Positions 33,662 through 42,551 of a stretch of 64,000 nt of DNA are shown here, in pieces. Made by a program: the position numbers and the translations under genes. Within the stretch, counting starts at the first letter, position 1. Each line of letters starts with the position of its first letter. The DNA comes from Jiangella alba (GTDB lineage Bacteria; Actinomycetota; Actinomycetes; Jiangellales; Jiangellaceae): NCBI RefSeq assembly GCF_900106035.1, contig NZ_FNUC01000003.1, positions 3,217,501 through 3,281,500 of the forward strand. The letters are read 5' to 3'. Below the pieces are notes generated by a model. That model saw only the letters and a list, made by a program, of their open reading frames with translations, made no database searches and had not been told where the DNA came from.

Positions 33662-36600
33662 GTGGGCTGGAACCCTCGGCCTGACATCGCGTGGAGCGAG
33701 TTCGAGCGGGCACTGACGTGGGGCAGCGGCTGGCGCAGCGACGGCGCGAAACTGCCGCCCCGCCCACGACCCGAACCACCGCCACCGGAGCCTCCGCGCA
33801 CGCCGCCGGCGGTGCCGTGGGCCGAGCTGCACTGCCACTCGGCGTACTCATTCCTGGACGGGACATCGGAGCCCGAGGCGCTGGTGGCCGAGGCTGTGTT
33901 CCAGGGTGTCGAGACGTTGGCGATCACCGACCACGACGGCATGTACGGGGTGGTGAAGTTCGCCGAGGCCGCCCGCGACGCCGGCATCGCCACCGTGTTC
34001 GGCGCCGAGCTGAGCCTGGAGCTGACCCGGCGGCAGAACGGCATCCCGGACCCCGAGGGCAGGCACCTGCTGGTGCTGGCCCGCGACCCTGACGGCTACC
34101 GGCGCCTGTCGGCGGCGATCTCGGCGGCGCAGCTGCGCGGCGGCAAGGGCCGCCCCGTCTACGACCTCGACGAGCTCGCGGCCGCGCACGACGGCCGGTG
34201 GGCGATCCTCACCGGCTGCCGCAAGGGCCTCGTCCCGGCCGCATTCGCCGCCGGCGGCCCGGCCGCCGCCGGCGGCCCGGCCGCCGCCGCGGCCGAGCTG
34301 CGCCGCCTGGTCGAGATGTTCGGCCGCGAGAACGTGTTCGTCGAGCTGATCGACCACGACCAGCCGCTCGACGACGACCGCAACGACGCCCTGGTCGAAC
34401 TCGCGAACGACGTCGGGGTCGGGGTGGTGGCGACGAACAACGTCCACTACGCCACCCCGACCGGCCACCGGCTGGCGCAGGTGCTGGCCGCGGCCCGGGC
34501 CACCACGAGCCTGGCCGAGCTCAACGGGTGGCTCCCGGTCGCCGGTGGGGCGTTCCTGCGCTCCGGTGAGGAGATGCGGGCCCGGCTGGCCCGCTACCCC
34601 GGCGTGCTGGAGACCACCGTCGACCTCGGGCGGACGTGCGCCTTCGACCTGAGTCTCATCCGCCCGGAGCTGCCCGACCGGGAGGTCCCGGGCGGGCACA
34701 CCGACGCCTCCTGGCTGCGCCACCAGGTCGCCACCGGCGCCGCCGCCCGCTACGGCCCACCCGGCCCGGACACCGAGCGCGCGTACGCGCAGATCGAGCA
34801 CGAGCTGCAGGTGATCGAGCAGCTGAACTTCCCCGGCTACTTCCTCATCGTCCACGAGATCACCCAGTTCTGCGCACGCGAGGGCATCTTGTGCCAGGGC
34901 CGCGGCTCGGCCGCCAACAGTGCGGTCTGCTACGCCCTCGGCATCACCGCCGTCGACCCCGTCGCGCACGGGCTGCTTTTCGAGCGGTTCCTCACCGACG
35001 CCCGCACCGGCCCGCCCGACATCGACCTCGACATCGAGAACGCCCGCCGCGAGGAGGTCATCCAGCACGTCTACGCCAAATACACCCGCCAGCGCGCCGC
35101 CCAGGTCGCCAACGTCAACACCTACCGGCCCAAGATGGCGCTGCGCGACGTGGCCCGCGCGCTCGGCTACAGTCCCGGCCAGGTCGACGGCTGGACCAAA
35201 CACGTCGGCTACTTCGAAACCGCCGTCCCCGACGACGCCGGCGTCCCCGACCAGGTCACCCACCTCGTCGAGCAGCTGCTGCGACTCCCCCGGCACCTGT
35301 CCATCCATTCCGGCGGCATGGTCCTGTGCGACCGCCCGGTCGGCGAGGTCGTCCCCGTCGAGTGGGCCACCATGCCCGGCCGGTCGGTGCTGCAGTGGGA
35401 CAAGGACGACTGCGCTGCCGCCGGGCTGGTCAAGTTCGACCTGCTCGGCCTCGGCATGCTCTCCGCACTACGCGAATCGTTCGACCTGCTCCGCGCCCAC
35501 CACGGCATCGACCTGGCCCTGCACACCGTCCCCGCCGGCGACCCCGCCGTCTACGACATGATCTGCGACGCCGACACCGTCGGCACCTTCCAGATCGAGT
35601 CCCGCGCCCAGATGGCCACCCTCCCCCGGCTACGGCCGCGGACCTTCTACGACCTCGTCGTCGAGATCGCCCTCATCCGCCCCGGACCCATCCAAGGCGG
35701 CTCCGTCCACCCCTACCTGCGCCGCCGCACCGACCGCGAACCCATCACCTACCCCCACCCCTCCTTCGAGAAAGCCCTGGCAAGAACGCTGGGAGTGCCG
35801 CTGTTCCAGGAACAGATGATGCAACTGGCCATGGACTGCGCCGGCTTCACCCCGGCCGAGGCCGACCAGCTCCGCCAAGCCATGGGCTCCAAACGATCCG
35901 AGGAACGCATCGCCGCGCTACGGGACCGACTCATGTCCGGGCTCGCCGCCCACGGCATCCCCGAACCGGTCGCCGAAGACCTCTACGGCAAACTCTTCGG
36001 CTTCGCGAGCTACGGGTTCCCCGAATCCCACGCCTACAGCTTCGCCTACCTCGTCTACGCCAGCGCCTGGCTCAAACGCCACCACCCCGCCGCGTTCACC
36101 GTGTCCTTGCTGAACAACCAACCCATGGGGTTCTACTCACCCCAATCACTGGTCGACGACGCCCGCCGCCACGGCCTCACCATCCGCGGCGTCGACATCA
36201 ACGCCAGCACCGCCTACGCCACCCTCGAGGACCACGTCCCCGTCACCCCCGGCCACCCACACGCCCCCACCGGCGACCAGCCGGCCATCCGGCTCGGCCT
36301 CACCAGCGTGCGCAACCTCGGCGACGACCTCGCCGAACGCATCGCCAACGGGCGCCCCTACACCGACATCGCCGACCTCGTCCGCCGCGCCGAAGTCCCC
36401 GAACCCGCCCTCGACGCCCTCGCCACCGCCGGCGCATTCGGCTGCTTCAGCCTCGACCGCCGCGCCGCCCTCTGGAAGATCGGCGCCATCGCCCACATCC
36501 GCCCCGGCCAGCTACCCCGCACCACCCCCAGCGACATCACCCCACCGCCACTCCCGGCCATGACCGCCGTCGAGCAGACCTTCGCCGACCTCTGGGCCAC

Positions 36601-36973
36601 CGGCATCTCCCCCGACAGCCACCCCATCCAACACATCCGCGACCACCTCACCGCCGCCGGCGCCACCCCCGCCGGCCACCTCCCCACCCTCCGCCCCGGC
36701 CAACGCGTCCGCGTCGCCGGGCTCGTCACCCACCGCCAACGCCCACCCACCGCCAGCGGCGTCGTCTTCATCAACCTCGAAGACGAAACCGGCATGATCA
36801 ACATCATCTGCCCCGCCACAATCTGGGAGAAACAACGACGCATCGCGCTCAACACCAACGCCCTGCTCATCGACGGCACCCTCGAACGCTCCGACGGCGC
36901 CACCAACCTCCTCGCCGCCCGCCTCACCCCACTCACCGTCGCCACCACCGGACGCAGTCGAGACTTCCGATGA
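33662..36973 (+). CDS. dnaE2: Error-prone DNA polymerase DnaE2 (ImuC)
   Basis: This is an alpha-type replicative polymerase of about 1103 residues used in SOS mutagenesis across lesions. The GTG at 33662 (VGWNPRPDIAWSEFERAL) is preferred because DnaE2 proteins begin MGW-x-NP...W-ELER; the ATG at 33617 abuts the LexA box. A PHP domain (WAELHCHSAYSFLDG; ITDHDGMYG) comes first. The polymerase domain contains GPPDIDLDIEN with two catalytic aspartates. A helix-hairpin and OB-fold end (VRVAGLVTHRQRPPTASGVVFINLEDETG) closes it. In many actinobacteria imuA' and imuB accompany it; neither lies next to it here. Confidence 0.93.
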   Translation: MGWNPRPDIAWSEFERALTWGSGWRSDGAKLPPRPRPEPPPPEPPRTPPAVPWAELHCHSAYSFLDGTSEPEALVAEAVFQGVETLAITDHDGMYGVVKFAEAARDAGIATVFGAELSLELTRRQNGIPDPEGRHLLVLARDPDGYRRLSAAISAAQLRGGKGRPVYDLDELAAAHDGRWAILTGCRKGLVPAAFAAGGPAAAGGPAAAAAELRRLVEMFGRENVFVELIDHDQPLDDDRNDALVELANDVGVGVVATNNVHYATPTGHRLAQVLAAARATTSLAELNGWLPVAGGAFLRSGEEMRARLARYPGVLETTVDLGRTCAFDLSLIRPELPDREVPGGHTDASWLRHQVATGAAARYGPPGPDTERAYAQIEHELQVIEQLNFPGYFLIVHEITQFCAREGILCQGRGSAANSAVCYALGITAVDPVAHGLLFERFLTDARTGPPDIDLDIENARREEVIQHVYAKYTRQRAAQVANVNTYRPKMALRDVARALGYSPGQVDGWTKHVGYFETAVPDDAGVPDQVTHLVEQLLRLPRHLSIHSGGMVLCDRPVGEVVPVEWATMPGRSVLQWDKDDCAAAGLVKFDLLGLGMLSALRESFDLLRAHHGIDLALHTVPAGDPAVYDMICDADTVGTFQIESRAQMATLPRLRPRTFYDLVVEIALIRPGPIQGGSVHPYLRRRTDREPITYPHPSFEKALARTLGVPLFQEQMMQLAMDCAGFTPAEADQLRQAMGSKRSEERIAALRDRLMSGLAAHGIPEPVAEDLYGKLFGFASYGFPESHAYSFAYLVYASAWLKRHHPAAFTVSLLNNQPMGFYSPQSLVDDARRHGLTIRGVDINASTAYATLEDHVPVTPGHPHAPTGDQPAIRLGLTSVRNLGDDLAERIANGRPYTDIADLVRRAEVPEPALDALATAGAFGCFSLDRRAALWKIGAIAHIRPGQLPRTTPSDITPPPLPAMTAVEQTFADLWATGISPDSHPIQHIRDHLTAAGATPAGHLPTLRPGQRVRVAGLVTHRQRPPTASGVVFINLEDETGMINIICPATIWEKQRRIALNTNALLIDGTLERSDGATNLLAARLTPLTVATTGRSRDFR

Positions 36974-37236
36974 CCAGCGAGAAAGCTCGCGCTGCATCAT
37001 GGACCTTCTTAACGACTCAGCAGCAACCGAGCAGCAGGAGTCCGCCCTGGGCCCATCGCACGGCAACCGGCGCGAGCTACGCGCCACGCGCGCGAGGCCG
37101 CGCGCTCGAGTGACCTGGGTATGCCCGACTCTTGATCCGGCTTCGAGCCGCGCCTCACACCTTGCTACAGAGAGCTTCGGATGTGGCCGGAATGCCGATG
37201 ACGATTCGCGGGCCTTGTCAGGCCGTTCCACTCCCG

Positions 37237-37269
37237 GGCGGCGATCCCTGGCTGCGCGGGATCGCCGCC
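37237..37269. terminator. 12-bp hairpin between convergent genes
   Basis: GGCGGCGATCCC and GGGATCGCCGCC form a perfect stem with a 9-base loop. It lies between dnaE2 (+, ends 36973) and the ADP-ribosylglycohydrolase gene (-, ends 37284). The rest of 36974-37283 shows no gene. Confidence 0.6.
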
Positions 37270-37283
37270 GGGCGAGCCTGGTG

Positions 37284-39239
37284 TCACTTGTCCCAGGGGA
37301 ACCGTGTTCGTCCGATCTGGGGCTGGCCGTTCTGAAAGCGGTCGGTACTGCAATAGGTGACGTGGCACTCGGTCGGTGGGGCTTCGTTCGTTCGGACGAG
37401 CTTGATGAGCAGTTCGTTCCATCCTTCGCGCACGGTCAGGACGGCGGAGGAGTCCTGCCGGCCTCCGTAGTTCGGGCGGATGGGGTGGTACCGATTGGCC
37501 GTGGTGTACTCGACGTCGTTGAACCAGAACTTGGCGGGTACGTTGGCCTCGATCGAGAGGTGCACGTCCACTTCGTACGGGCTCTCGAAGAACGCCTGTA
37601 GATAGTGCGCCCCGTCCGTTCCGTCCGTCCCGCACAGGTCGATGGCGTTGCCGATGCCGTAGAGCTCGCTCCATTCGCCGGGCCGGGACCCGGCGTCCGT
37701 CCGCGCTCCATCGGCGTTCTCGGGATCGTGGCGGGTGTCCAGCATCGCCTGGTCGTCGGCTCCGGCTGAACGTGGAACCGAGGTGATGCGGTACGCGTGG
37801 CGACCGACGAGGACGACGGGCACGGCGGGCAGGCGCGGCTGACGTTGCGGTGTGACCTTGACCAGGAGGTCGTTGGCGTTGCGCACCAGACCCCGCCGCG
37901 GCACGGGGAGGTTCCACCTGAGTTCGGAACTCTCACCTGCCGGAATGCGAACCTCGCGTGACTTCGCGATGTCCCAGCTGGACGGCACGAGCAGGTCGAC
38001 TTGGCCGACGAGGTCGTCGGCGCGCTTGTTGCGGAGCACGGTCACGAACTCGGCGGACCCGTCGGCGACGATCTCAGGCGACGGCCCATAGTCGACGTCG
38101 ACGTCGACGTCGACCCCGGCGAAAGGCACGATGCTGGCGCTGCGTCGCCAGAGCCGCTTCGATGCCTCGTCAGCGTAGAGGTCGGCCTCCTCGACGTGCA
38201 GGCGCCCATCCTCACCGAGCAGCCCTGCGGCTCTCAGGAAGCGCTTCGCGGTGTCGCGGATCCTCACGGTGAGGTCGTGGAGGTTGTTCGGGGCGGGGTT
38301 AGAGCCGTCGGAGAGGTGCCGCACACCGCCCCATGACTCGTTCGTGGCGATGATCGAGCTGAGCGGCTCGATCCACTTCTGCGGGAGCCCTGTGCGACCG
38401 GCGAGGATGCCGAGGTAGCTCCCGATGGATGCGCCGGATGAGTCCGTGTCGTATCCACAGTTGACGGTCTTGCAGATCCCATCGCCGAAGTCGGTGCCGT
38501 AGAGGAGGCCGATCACCTGGAATCCGAGGTTGATGGGCGAGTACTGCGCGTTGTAGTGGGGGGTCGCCGTGAGCACGGCTTTGCGGGCGGCCTTCCAGTC
38601 CAGGCCGGCGTCTACCGACTTGAGCACGGCGTAGATGGCACGAGCGGTCGCGCTGTCCGGGTCGATGTACGACAGTCCGATGTCGACCAGCTTGCGGCGA
38701 TCGGAGATCACGAACGCGGCGCATTCCAGGGCGGTGTTGAACAGCTCACCGTTGACCGACTCGCCGCCGGCGTGGTCACAGATCGCGTCGGCGTACGCGT
38801 ATCGGACGCCCACGCGCGGCGCGCCCGGCGTGATGCACGCCCAGATCTCCGAGCGGATCGGGCAACCCATGCAGTCGACGAACCAGTTGTTGTACGCGCC
38901 GCTGACAGGCGGCTCCAGCCCCAGCCGAAGGTTCGTCTTCGACATTCCGTACTCGTCCATGTTGTAGCCGATGTGGTCGAGCCAGTAGCGCGACAGGTCG
39001 CGCGCCGTGAGCGGCGGGCCGACTTCCTCGGCAGCCTTCAACCAGGCCAGCTGCATCTCCAGGTCGTCGTTGGGCATGCCGCCCTCTTGCAGCTCCGGAT
39101 ACCACCAGACGTCGAACGGCTCCTCTTGGCCGTACGGCGTCTCGAGGGGTCCGCCGAGAGTGCCGCCGGCATCCTTACCAAGCCAACAGCCGTAGACCTT
39201 GTCGTAGAACTCCGGGCCATCGAGGTCGATTGTGGGCAT
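37284..39239 (-). CDS. ADP-ribosylglycohydrolase family protein with C-terminal sandwich domain
   Basis: This 651-residue protein (ATG 39239) has the ADP-ribosylglycohydrolase fold in its first 340 residues: GCWLGKDAGGTLGG, PNDDLEMQLAWLKA with a metal-binding D-D pair, and CGYDTDSSGASIGSYLGILAG. Such enzymes cleave N- or O-glycosidic bonds to ADP-ribose. Family members in sugar operons may act on other ribosides or glycosides. About 300 C-terminal residues form beta-rich domains (LVPSSWDIAKSREVRIPAGESSELRW; AVLTVREGWNELLIKLV). It is the last gene of the left arm of the LacI regulon, two bases after the permease. The true substrate is unknown. Confidence 0.8.
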   Translation of the reverse strand: MPTIDLDGPEFYDKVYGCWLGKDAGGTLGGPLETPYGQEEPFDVWWYPELQEGGMPNDDLEMQLAWLKAAEEVGPPLTARDLSRYWLDHIGYNMDEYGMSKTNLRLGLEPPVSGAYNNWFVDCMGCPIRSEIWACITPGAPRVGVRYAYADAICDHAGGESVNGELFNTALECAAFVISDRRKLVDIGLSYIDPDSATARAIYAVLKSVDAGLDWKAARKAVLTATPHYNAQYSPINLGFQVIGLLYGTDFGDGICKTVNCGYDTDSSGASIGSYLGILAGRTGLPQKWIEPLSSIIATNESWGGVRHLSDGSNPAPNNLHDLTVRIRDTAKRFLRAAGLLGEDGRLHVEEADLYADEASKRLWRRSASIVPFAGVDVDVDVDYGPSPEIVADGSAEFVTVLRNKRADDLVGQVDLLVPSSWDIAKSREVRIPAGESSELRWNLPVPRRGLVRNANDLLVKVTPQRQPRLPAVPVVLVGRHAYRITSVPRSAGADDQAMLDTRHDPENADGARTDAGSRPGEWSELYGIGNAIDLCGTDGTDGAHYLQAFFESPYEVDVHLSIEANVPAKFWFNDVEYTTANRYHPIRPNYGGRQDSSAVLTVREGWNELLIKLVRTNEAPPTECHVTYCSTDRFQNGQPQIGRTRFPWDK

Positions 39240-39241
39240 TC

Positions 39242-40174
39242 TTAACCTTTCACTCCAGTGACGACAACGCCCTGGATGAACCAGCGCTGTGCAGCGAGGA
39301 ACAGGACGACGCAGGGAAGAAGGGCGATGAGAGCACCGGCCATCATGAGGCCGTAGTTCTGGGTGTGTTCGCTCGCGAAGTTCTGAAGTCCGACCGACAA
39401 GGGGAACTTGTCCTGGGACTGGACGTAGACCAGCGGACCCAGGAACTCGTTCCAGTACGCGAGGAACGAGAAGATCGCCGACATGACGAGCGCCGGTTTG
39501 GCCAGCGGCACGACGATCTCGAGGAATATCCGCACGCGCCCCGCGCCGTCGATGAGCGCCGACTCCTCCATCTCGACCGGGATCGAGAGGAAGAACTGGC
39601 GCAACAGGAACGTGTTGAAGGGCACCGCGAAGAAGGCCGGCACGAGGAACGGGAGGTAGGAGTCCAGCCAGCCGATCCAGCTGAACATCACGAATGACGG
39701 GATCAAGGTCGCCCAGCCCGGCACCATCATCGTCGCGAGCATCGTGTAGAACATCACGTCCCTGCCGCGGAACCGCAGCCGCGCGAACGCGTACGCGGCG
39801 ATCGAGCTGCCCAGCAGGTTTCCGATGACACCCACGACTGTGATGAAGATCGTGTTGCCGATGTAGCGCAGGAACGGTGCGTCGGTGAAGAGCTTGACGT
39901 AGTTCTCCCACGCGATCGGTGACGGGATCCACTCGATCGGAAACGAGTAGATCTGTGCCGGTTCCTTGAGGCTGGTCGAGACCATCCAGAGCAGCGGGAG
40001 CAGGAATGCGGCCGAACCCGCGACCAGCACCGCATAGCTGACGAGGTTGCGCAGGAGCCGCAGGGCCCGCAGACGGGGCACGGCTCGATGCCGCGAGGTG
40101 ACCGGGGTCGTTGCCCCCGCGCTGGGGGGCAACGACTCGTCGTGGGCCACGTGGGGATGCAGCGAGTGACTCAC
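39242..40174 (-). CDS. ABC sugar transporter permease, MalG type
   Basis: This 310-residue membrane protein (GTG 40174, MSHSLHPH) has about six helices, the first after residue 45 (YAVLVAGSAAFLLPLLWMV). Its EAA loop is EMEESALIDGAGRVRIFLEIVVPLAKP. It should pair with the MalF-type permease at 46193-47092, which lies on the other arm of this divergent locus; permease pairs are normally adjacent. It sits between the beta-propeller gene and the ADP-ribosylglycohydrolase gene, with gaps of 14 and 2 bases. Confidence 0.88.
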   Translation of the reverse strand: MSHSLHPHVAHDESLPPSAGATTPVTSRHRAVPRLRALRLLRNLVSYAVLVAGSAAFLLPLLWMVSTSLKEPAQIYSFPIEWIPSPIAWENYVKLFTDAPFLRYIGNTIFITVVGVIGNLLGSSIAAYAFARLRFRGRDVMFYTMLATMMVPGWATLIPSFVMFSWIGWLDSYLPFLVPAFFAVPFNTFLLRQFFLSIPVEMEESALIDGAGRVRIFLEIVVPLAKPALVMSAIFSFLAYWNEFLGPLVYVQSQDKFPLSVGLQNFASEHTQNYGLMMAGALIALLPCVVLFLAAQRWFIQGVVVTGVKG

Positions 40175-40188
40175 GACCGATCACCCGG

Positions 40189-41535
40189 TCACTTCTCGAC
40201 GTAGCGGACGGTGAGGAGCTTCTCCGTGGTCGTGTTGGCCGACACGATGAAGGCCTCGGGGACCTCGCTGAACCCAGGTGCCATGACTTCGAAGCCGGCC
40301 TTGAACGTCGGCGGCCAGCGACGAGCCTCGTGTGCCCGCGCCATCCACACGTAGGCGTTCACGGCGTGGTCTCGCGATCCCACCGTCGTCAGGATTTGAG
40401 GCAGCGGTGTCCATGAGCCCGGCATCGGCAGCGGAAGGTCGGTGTTGACCTGCCAGTCGACTCGGTCCGCGGGGATTTGAACATAGCATTGCGATCCCGG
40501 GCCGGAGGTCCGGATCTCCACACGGCCTTCGCCGACGCGCAGGGAACGGATGGGCTTGTCACAGTGCGCGGTCACCCCGCGATTGGTGGCCTCGTACCGT
40601 ACGGAATCTGCGGGTGAGTACCGGAACAGCATGGAGCCTGCGTGGAAGCCGCCGCCGCGTTCGGACGTGAAGTAGACATCTCCCGACGACGTCGCCGCGA
40701 CACCTTCCGGGTAGTCGAGATCGCGCAGCAGCACGGTCCGCGCGCCGCCGGTCGCGGGCACGACGCTCAGCTGCCCGGAGCTGCCTTGGTCGTCGTAGTT
40801 GCCCTCCTCGATGACGTAGACCTTGCCGCCAGCTTCGGCCACTCCGCGGACGCGCCACATGCCGCTCGCGAGCACCACTGGCGTCCAATCCGACTGAGAA
40901 ACCCGGGAAACGCGACCTGAGACGGACTCGCGCTCTTCCTCCGGAAGGCTCTCCGCGGAGTTCGGGTTCCCGTACTCGCCGAAGTAGAAGTTGCCGGCGG
41001 CGTCGACGGCCAGGCCCTGGGGTATGGCCAGGCCGCTCACCCGCGTCACCGCCTGGCCGTTGACGATCTCACGCAGCGTTCCGCTCTCGGTCGTGAAGAA
41101 CACGTTCCCGTTCGTGCCGATCGCGATGCCGGACGGCGTGTCCTGGGTGAGCGTCGCCAGCACCGTCACCTCTTTGGTGTCGACGTCGTATTTCTTCACG
41201 TTGAAGCAGCCATCGGTGTAGTAGATGTCGCCCTGCGACGACACCGCGATGCGCTGCACGCCGCACTCGAGGTAGTCCGCGGCGACGCTCACCTCGCCAG
41301 TCGCGTCCACGTTGCCGATGTATCGACCGTTGAACGCGGCGTAGTAGACGGAGTTGTCAGGGCCGAGGGCTACGCCGTAGCCGAAGGGGATGCCTTGGAC
41401 CAGGGGTGTGGCGGGGATGCCGTAGCCGGGGGTGCTCTGAGCGGGGCGACCAGGAGTGGCTGCGGGTGCGACGGAGCTGGCCGCGAGGGTGAGCGCGACT
41501 GCGACAGATGCCACTACCGATGTTCGGATTCGCAT
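40189..41535 (-). CDS. Secreted beta-propeller protein
   Basis: This 448-residue protein has a Sec signal peptide (MRIRTSVVASVAVALTLAAS, cleavage near APAA). Repeated blades of the NHL/SMP-30 type follow: GYGVALGPDNSVYYAAFNG, QRIAVSSQGDIYYTDG, SGIAIGTNGNVFFTTE, QGLAVDAAGNFYFGEYG, EGVAATSSGDVYFTSE. The C-terminal 100 residues form a separate domain (GVTAHCDKPIRSLRVGEGRV). It could be a lactonase-like enzyme or a glycan-binding protein acting outside the cell. It is co-transcribed with the oxidoreductases and the permease. Confidence 0.75.
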   Translation of the reverse strand: MRIRTSVVASVAVALTLAASSVAPAATPGRPAQSTPGYGIPATPLVQGIPFGYGVALGPDNSVYYAAFNGRYIGNVDATGEVSVAADYLECGVQRIAVSSQGDIYYTDGCFNVKKYDVDTKEVTVLATLTQDTPSGIAIGTNGNVFFTTESGTLREIVNGQAVTRVSGLAIPQGLAVDAAGNFYFGEYGNPNSAESLPEEERESVSGRVSRVSQSDWTPVVLASGMWRVRGVAEAGGKVYVIEEGNYDDQGSSGQLSVVPATGGARTVLLRDLDYPEGVAATSSGDVYFTSERGGGFHAGSMLFRYSPADSVRYEATNRGVTAHCDKPIRSLRVGEGRVEIRTSGPGSQCYVQIPADRVDWQVNTDLPLPMPGSWTPLPQILTTVGSRDHAVNAYVWMARAHEARRWPPTFKAGFEVMAPGFSEVPEAFIVSANTTTEKLLTVRYVEK

Positions 41536-41552
41536 GTGTTGCCTCCTTGCCG

Positions 41553-42551
41553 TCAGGTCTGGGGAGCGCAGGCGACGACCTCACCTGTCTGGATGGACGC
41601 GATGGCGCTCTCGATGAGCTCCAGCGCCCGGAGGCCGTCGTCGCCGGATGCGGAAATGGGCGCGCCGGTCCGTATCTCGTCGAGCAGTTGCCGGATACGG
41701 AAGCGGAGCGAGTGGTAGAAGCCGTCGATTCCGCCCAGGATCGGGTTCTGAACGACGGTCGTGTCCTCGGAGTCGTGACGCATGAGCGTCAGCCGCTCGT
41801 ACACGTTGTCGAGCACAGCGCGACCTTTCGAGCCGGCGATCTCGAATCGTTCGAACGGGTGAGAGGTGGTCATGTCGTAGCTGCCGTGCAGGCTGCCCAC
41901 GGCGCCGGAGGCGAACCGCAGGTTGATCGAGCAACTGGACCACGTGCTCGACCTGGAGGTCGGCTTGGTCACGAACGCCTGGAGTTCGACGATCTCACCG
42001 GCGAAGTGACGCAGGATGTCGAAGGAGTGGCTGTGCAGTTCGCGAAGCTGGAAGTACGGCGTCTCGTCAACCGGGTTGGCCACCCAGAGGTTGAACGCGA
42101 CCAGTAGCGGCTCGCCGATCTCGCCGGCGTCGATCCATTCCTTGAGCCGTCGTGCTGGGTGGACGAACCGGTGGTTGAGGTTGGTCGCGAGCACGAGACC
42201 TTGCCGCTTCGCCTCGTCGACCATCGTGCGTGCCTCGGCGATGTCGTTGGAGACCGGCTTCTCCACCAGCACGTGCGCGCCCGCCGCGAGCGCCTTCATC
42301 GTCGGTTCGAGATGCGCGCCGCCCTGCTCGAACCCCGCGGTGCACACCGAGACGAGGTCGACCTGCTCATTGGCGAGCATGTCGTCGACCGAGGCGTAGG
42401 TACGACAGCCCAGGCGCGAGGCCACGGCGTCGCGCTTCGCCTCGTTCCGGTCGACGGCGGCGACCAGCTCCGAATCCGCCTCCGAGGCGAAGACATCGGA
42501 CTGCATCTGCCCGATTCCGCCGAGCCCGACCACGGCTACCCGAGTGCTCAT
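41553..42551 (-). CDS. Gfo/Idh/MocA-family oxidoreductase
   Basis: This 332-residue protein starts at an ATG overlapping the stop of the dehydrogenase gene (ATGA). It opens with an NAD(P)-binding Rossmann motif (VAVVGLGGIGQMQ) and has the family's EKP motif (AGAHVLVEKPVSND), whose lysine is catalytic. The C-terminal domain contains ELHSHSFDILRHFAGE. Members oxidise or reduce sugars, inositols and related polyols. Here it likely works with the zinc dehydrogenase on the imported compound. Confidence 0.88.
   Translation of the reverse strand: MSTRVAVVGLGGIGQMQSDVFASEADSELVAAVDRNEAKRDAVASRLGCRTYASVDDMLANEQVDLVSVCTAGFEQGGAHLEPTMKALAAGAHVLVEKPVSNDIAEARTMVDEAKRQGLVLATNLNHRFVHPARRLKEWIDAGEIGEPLLVAFNLWVANPVDETPYFQLRELHSHSFDILRHFAGEIVELQAFVTKPTSRSSTWSSCSINLRFASGAVGSLHGSYDMTTSHPFERFEIAGSKGRAVLDNVYERLTLMRHDSEDTTVVQNPILGGIDGFYHSLRFRIRQLLDEIRTGAPISASGDDGLRALELIESAIASIQTGEVVACAPQT

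Noticed and set aside
34220-34290. Repeated GGCCCGGCCGCCG-type units inside dnaE2
   Set aside because: Ala/Gly-rich low-complexity coding (AAGGPAAAGGPAAAAA) in a loop of the polymerase, not a separate repeat element.
38085-38120. GTCGAC tandem repeat (CGACGTCGACGTCGACGTCGA)
   Set aside because: A short VDVDVD coding run in the ADP-ribosylglycohydrolase gene; no sign of a CRISPR or binding-site array.
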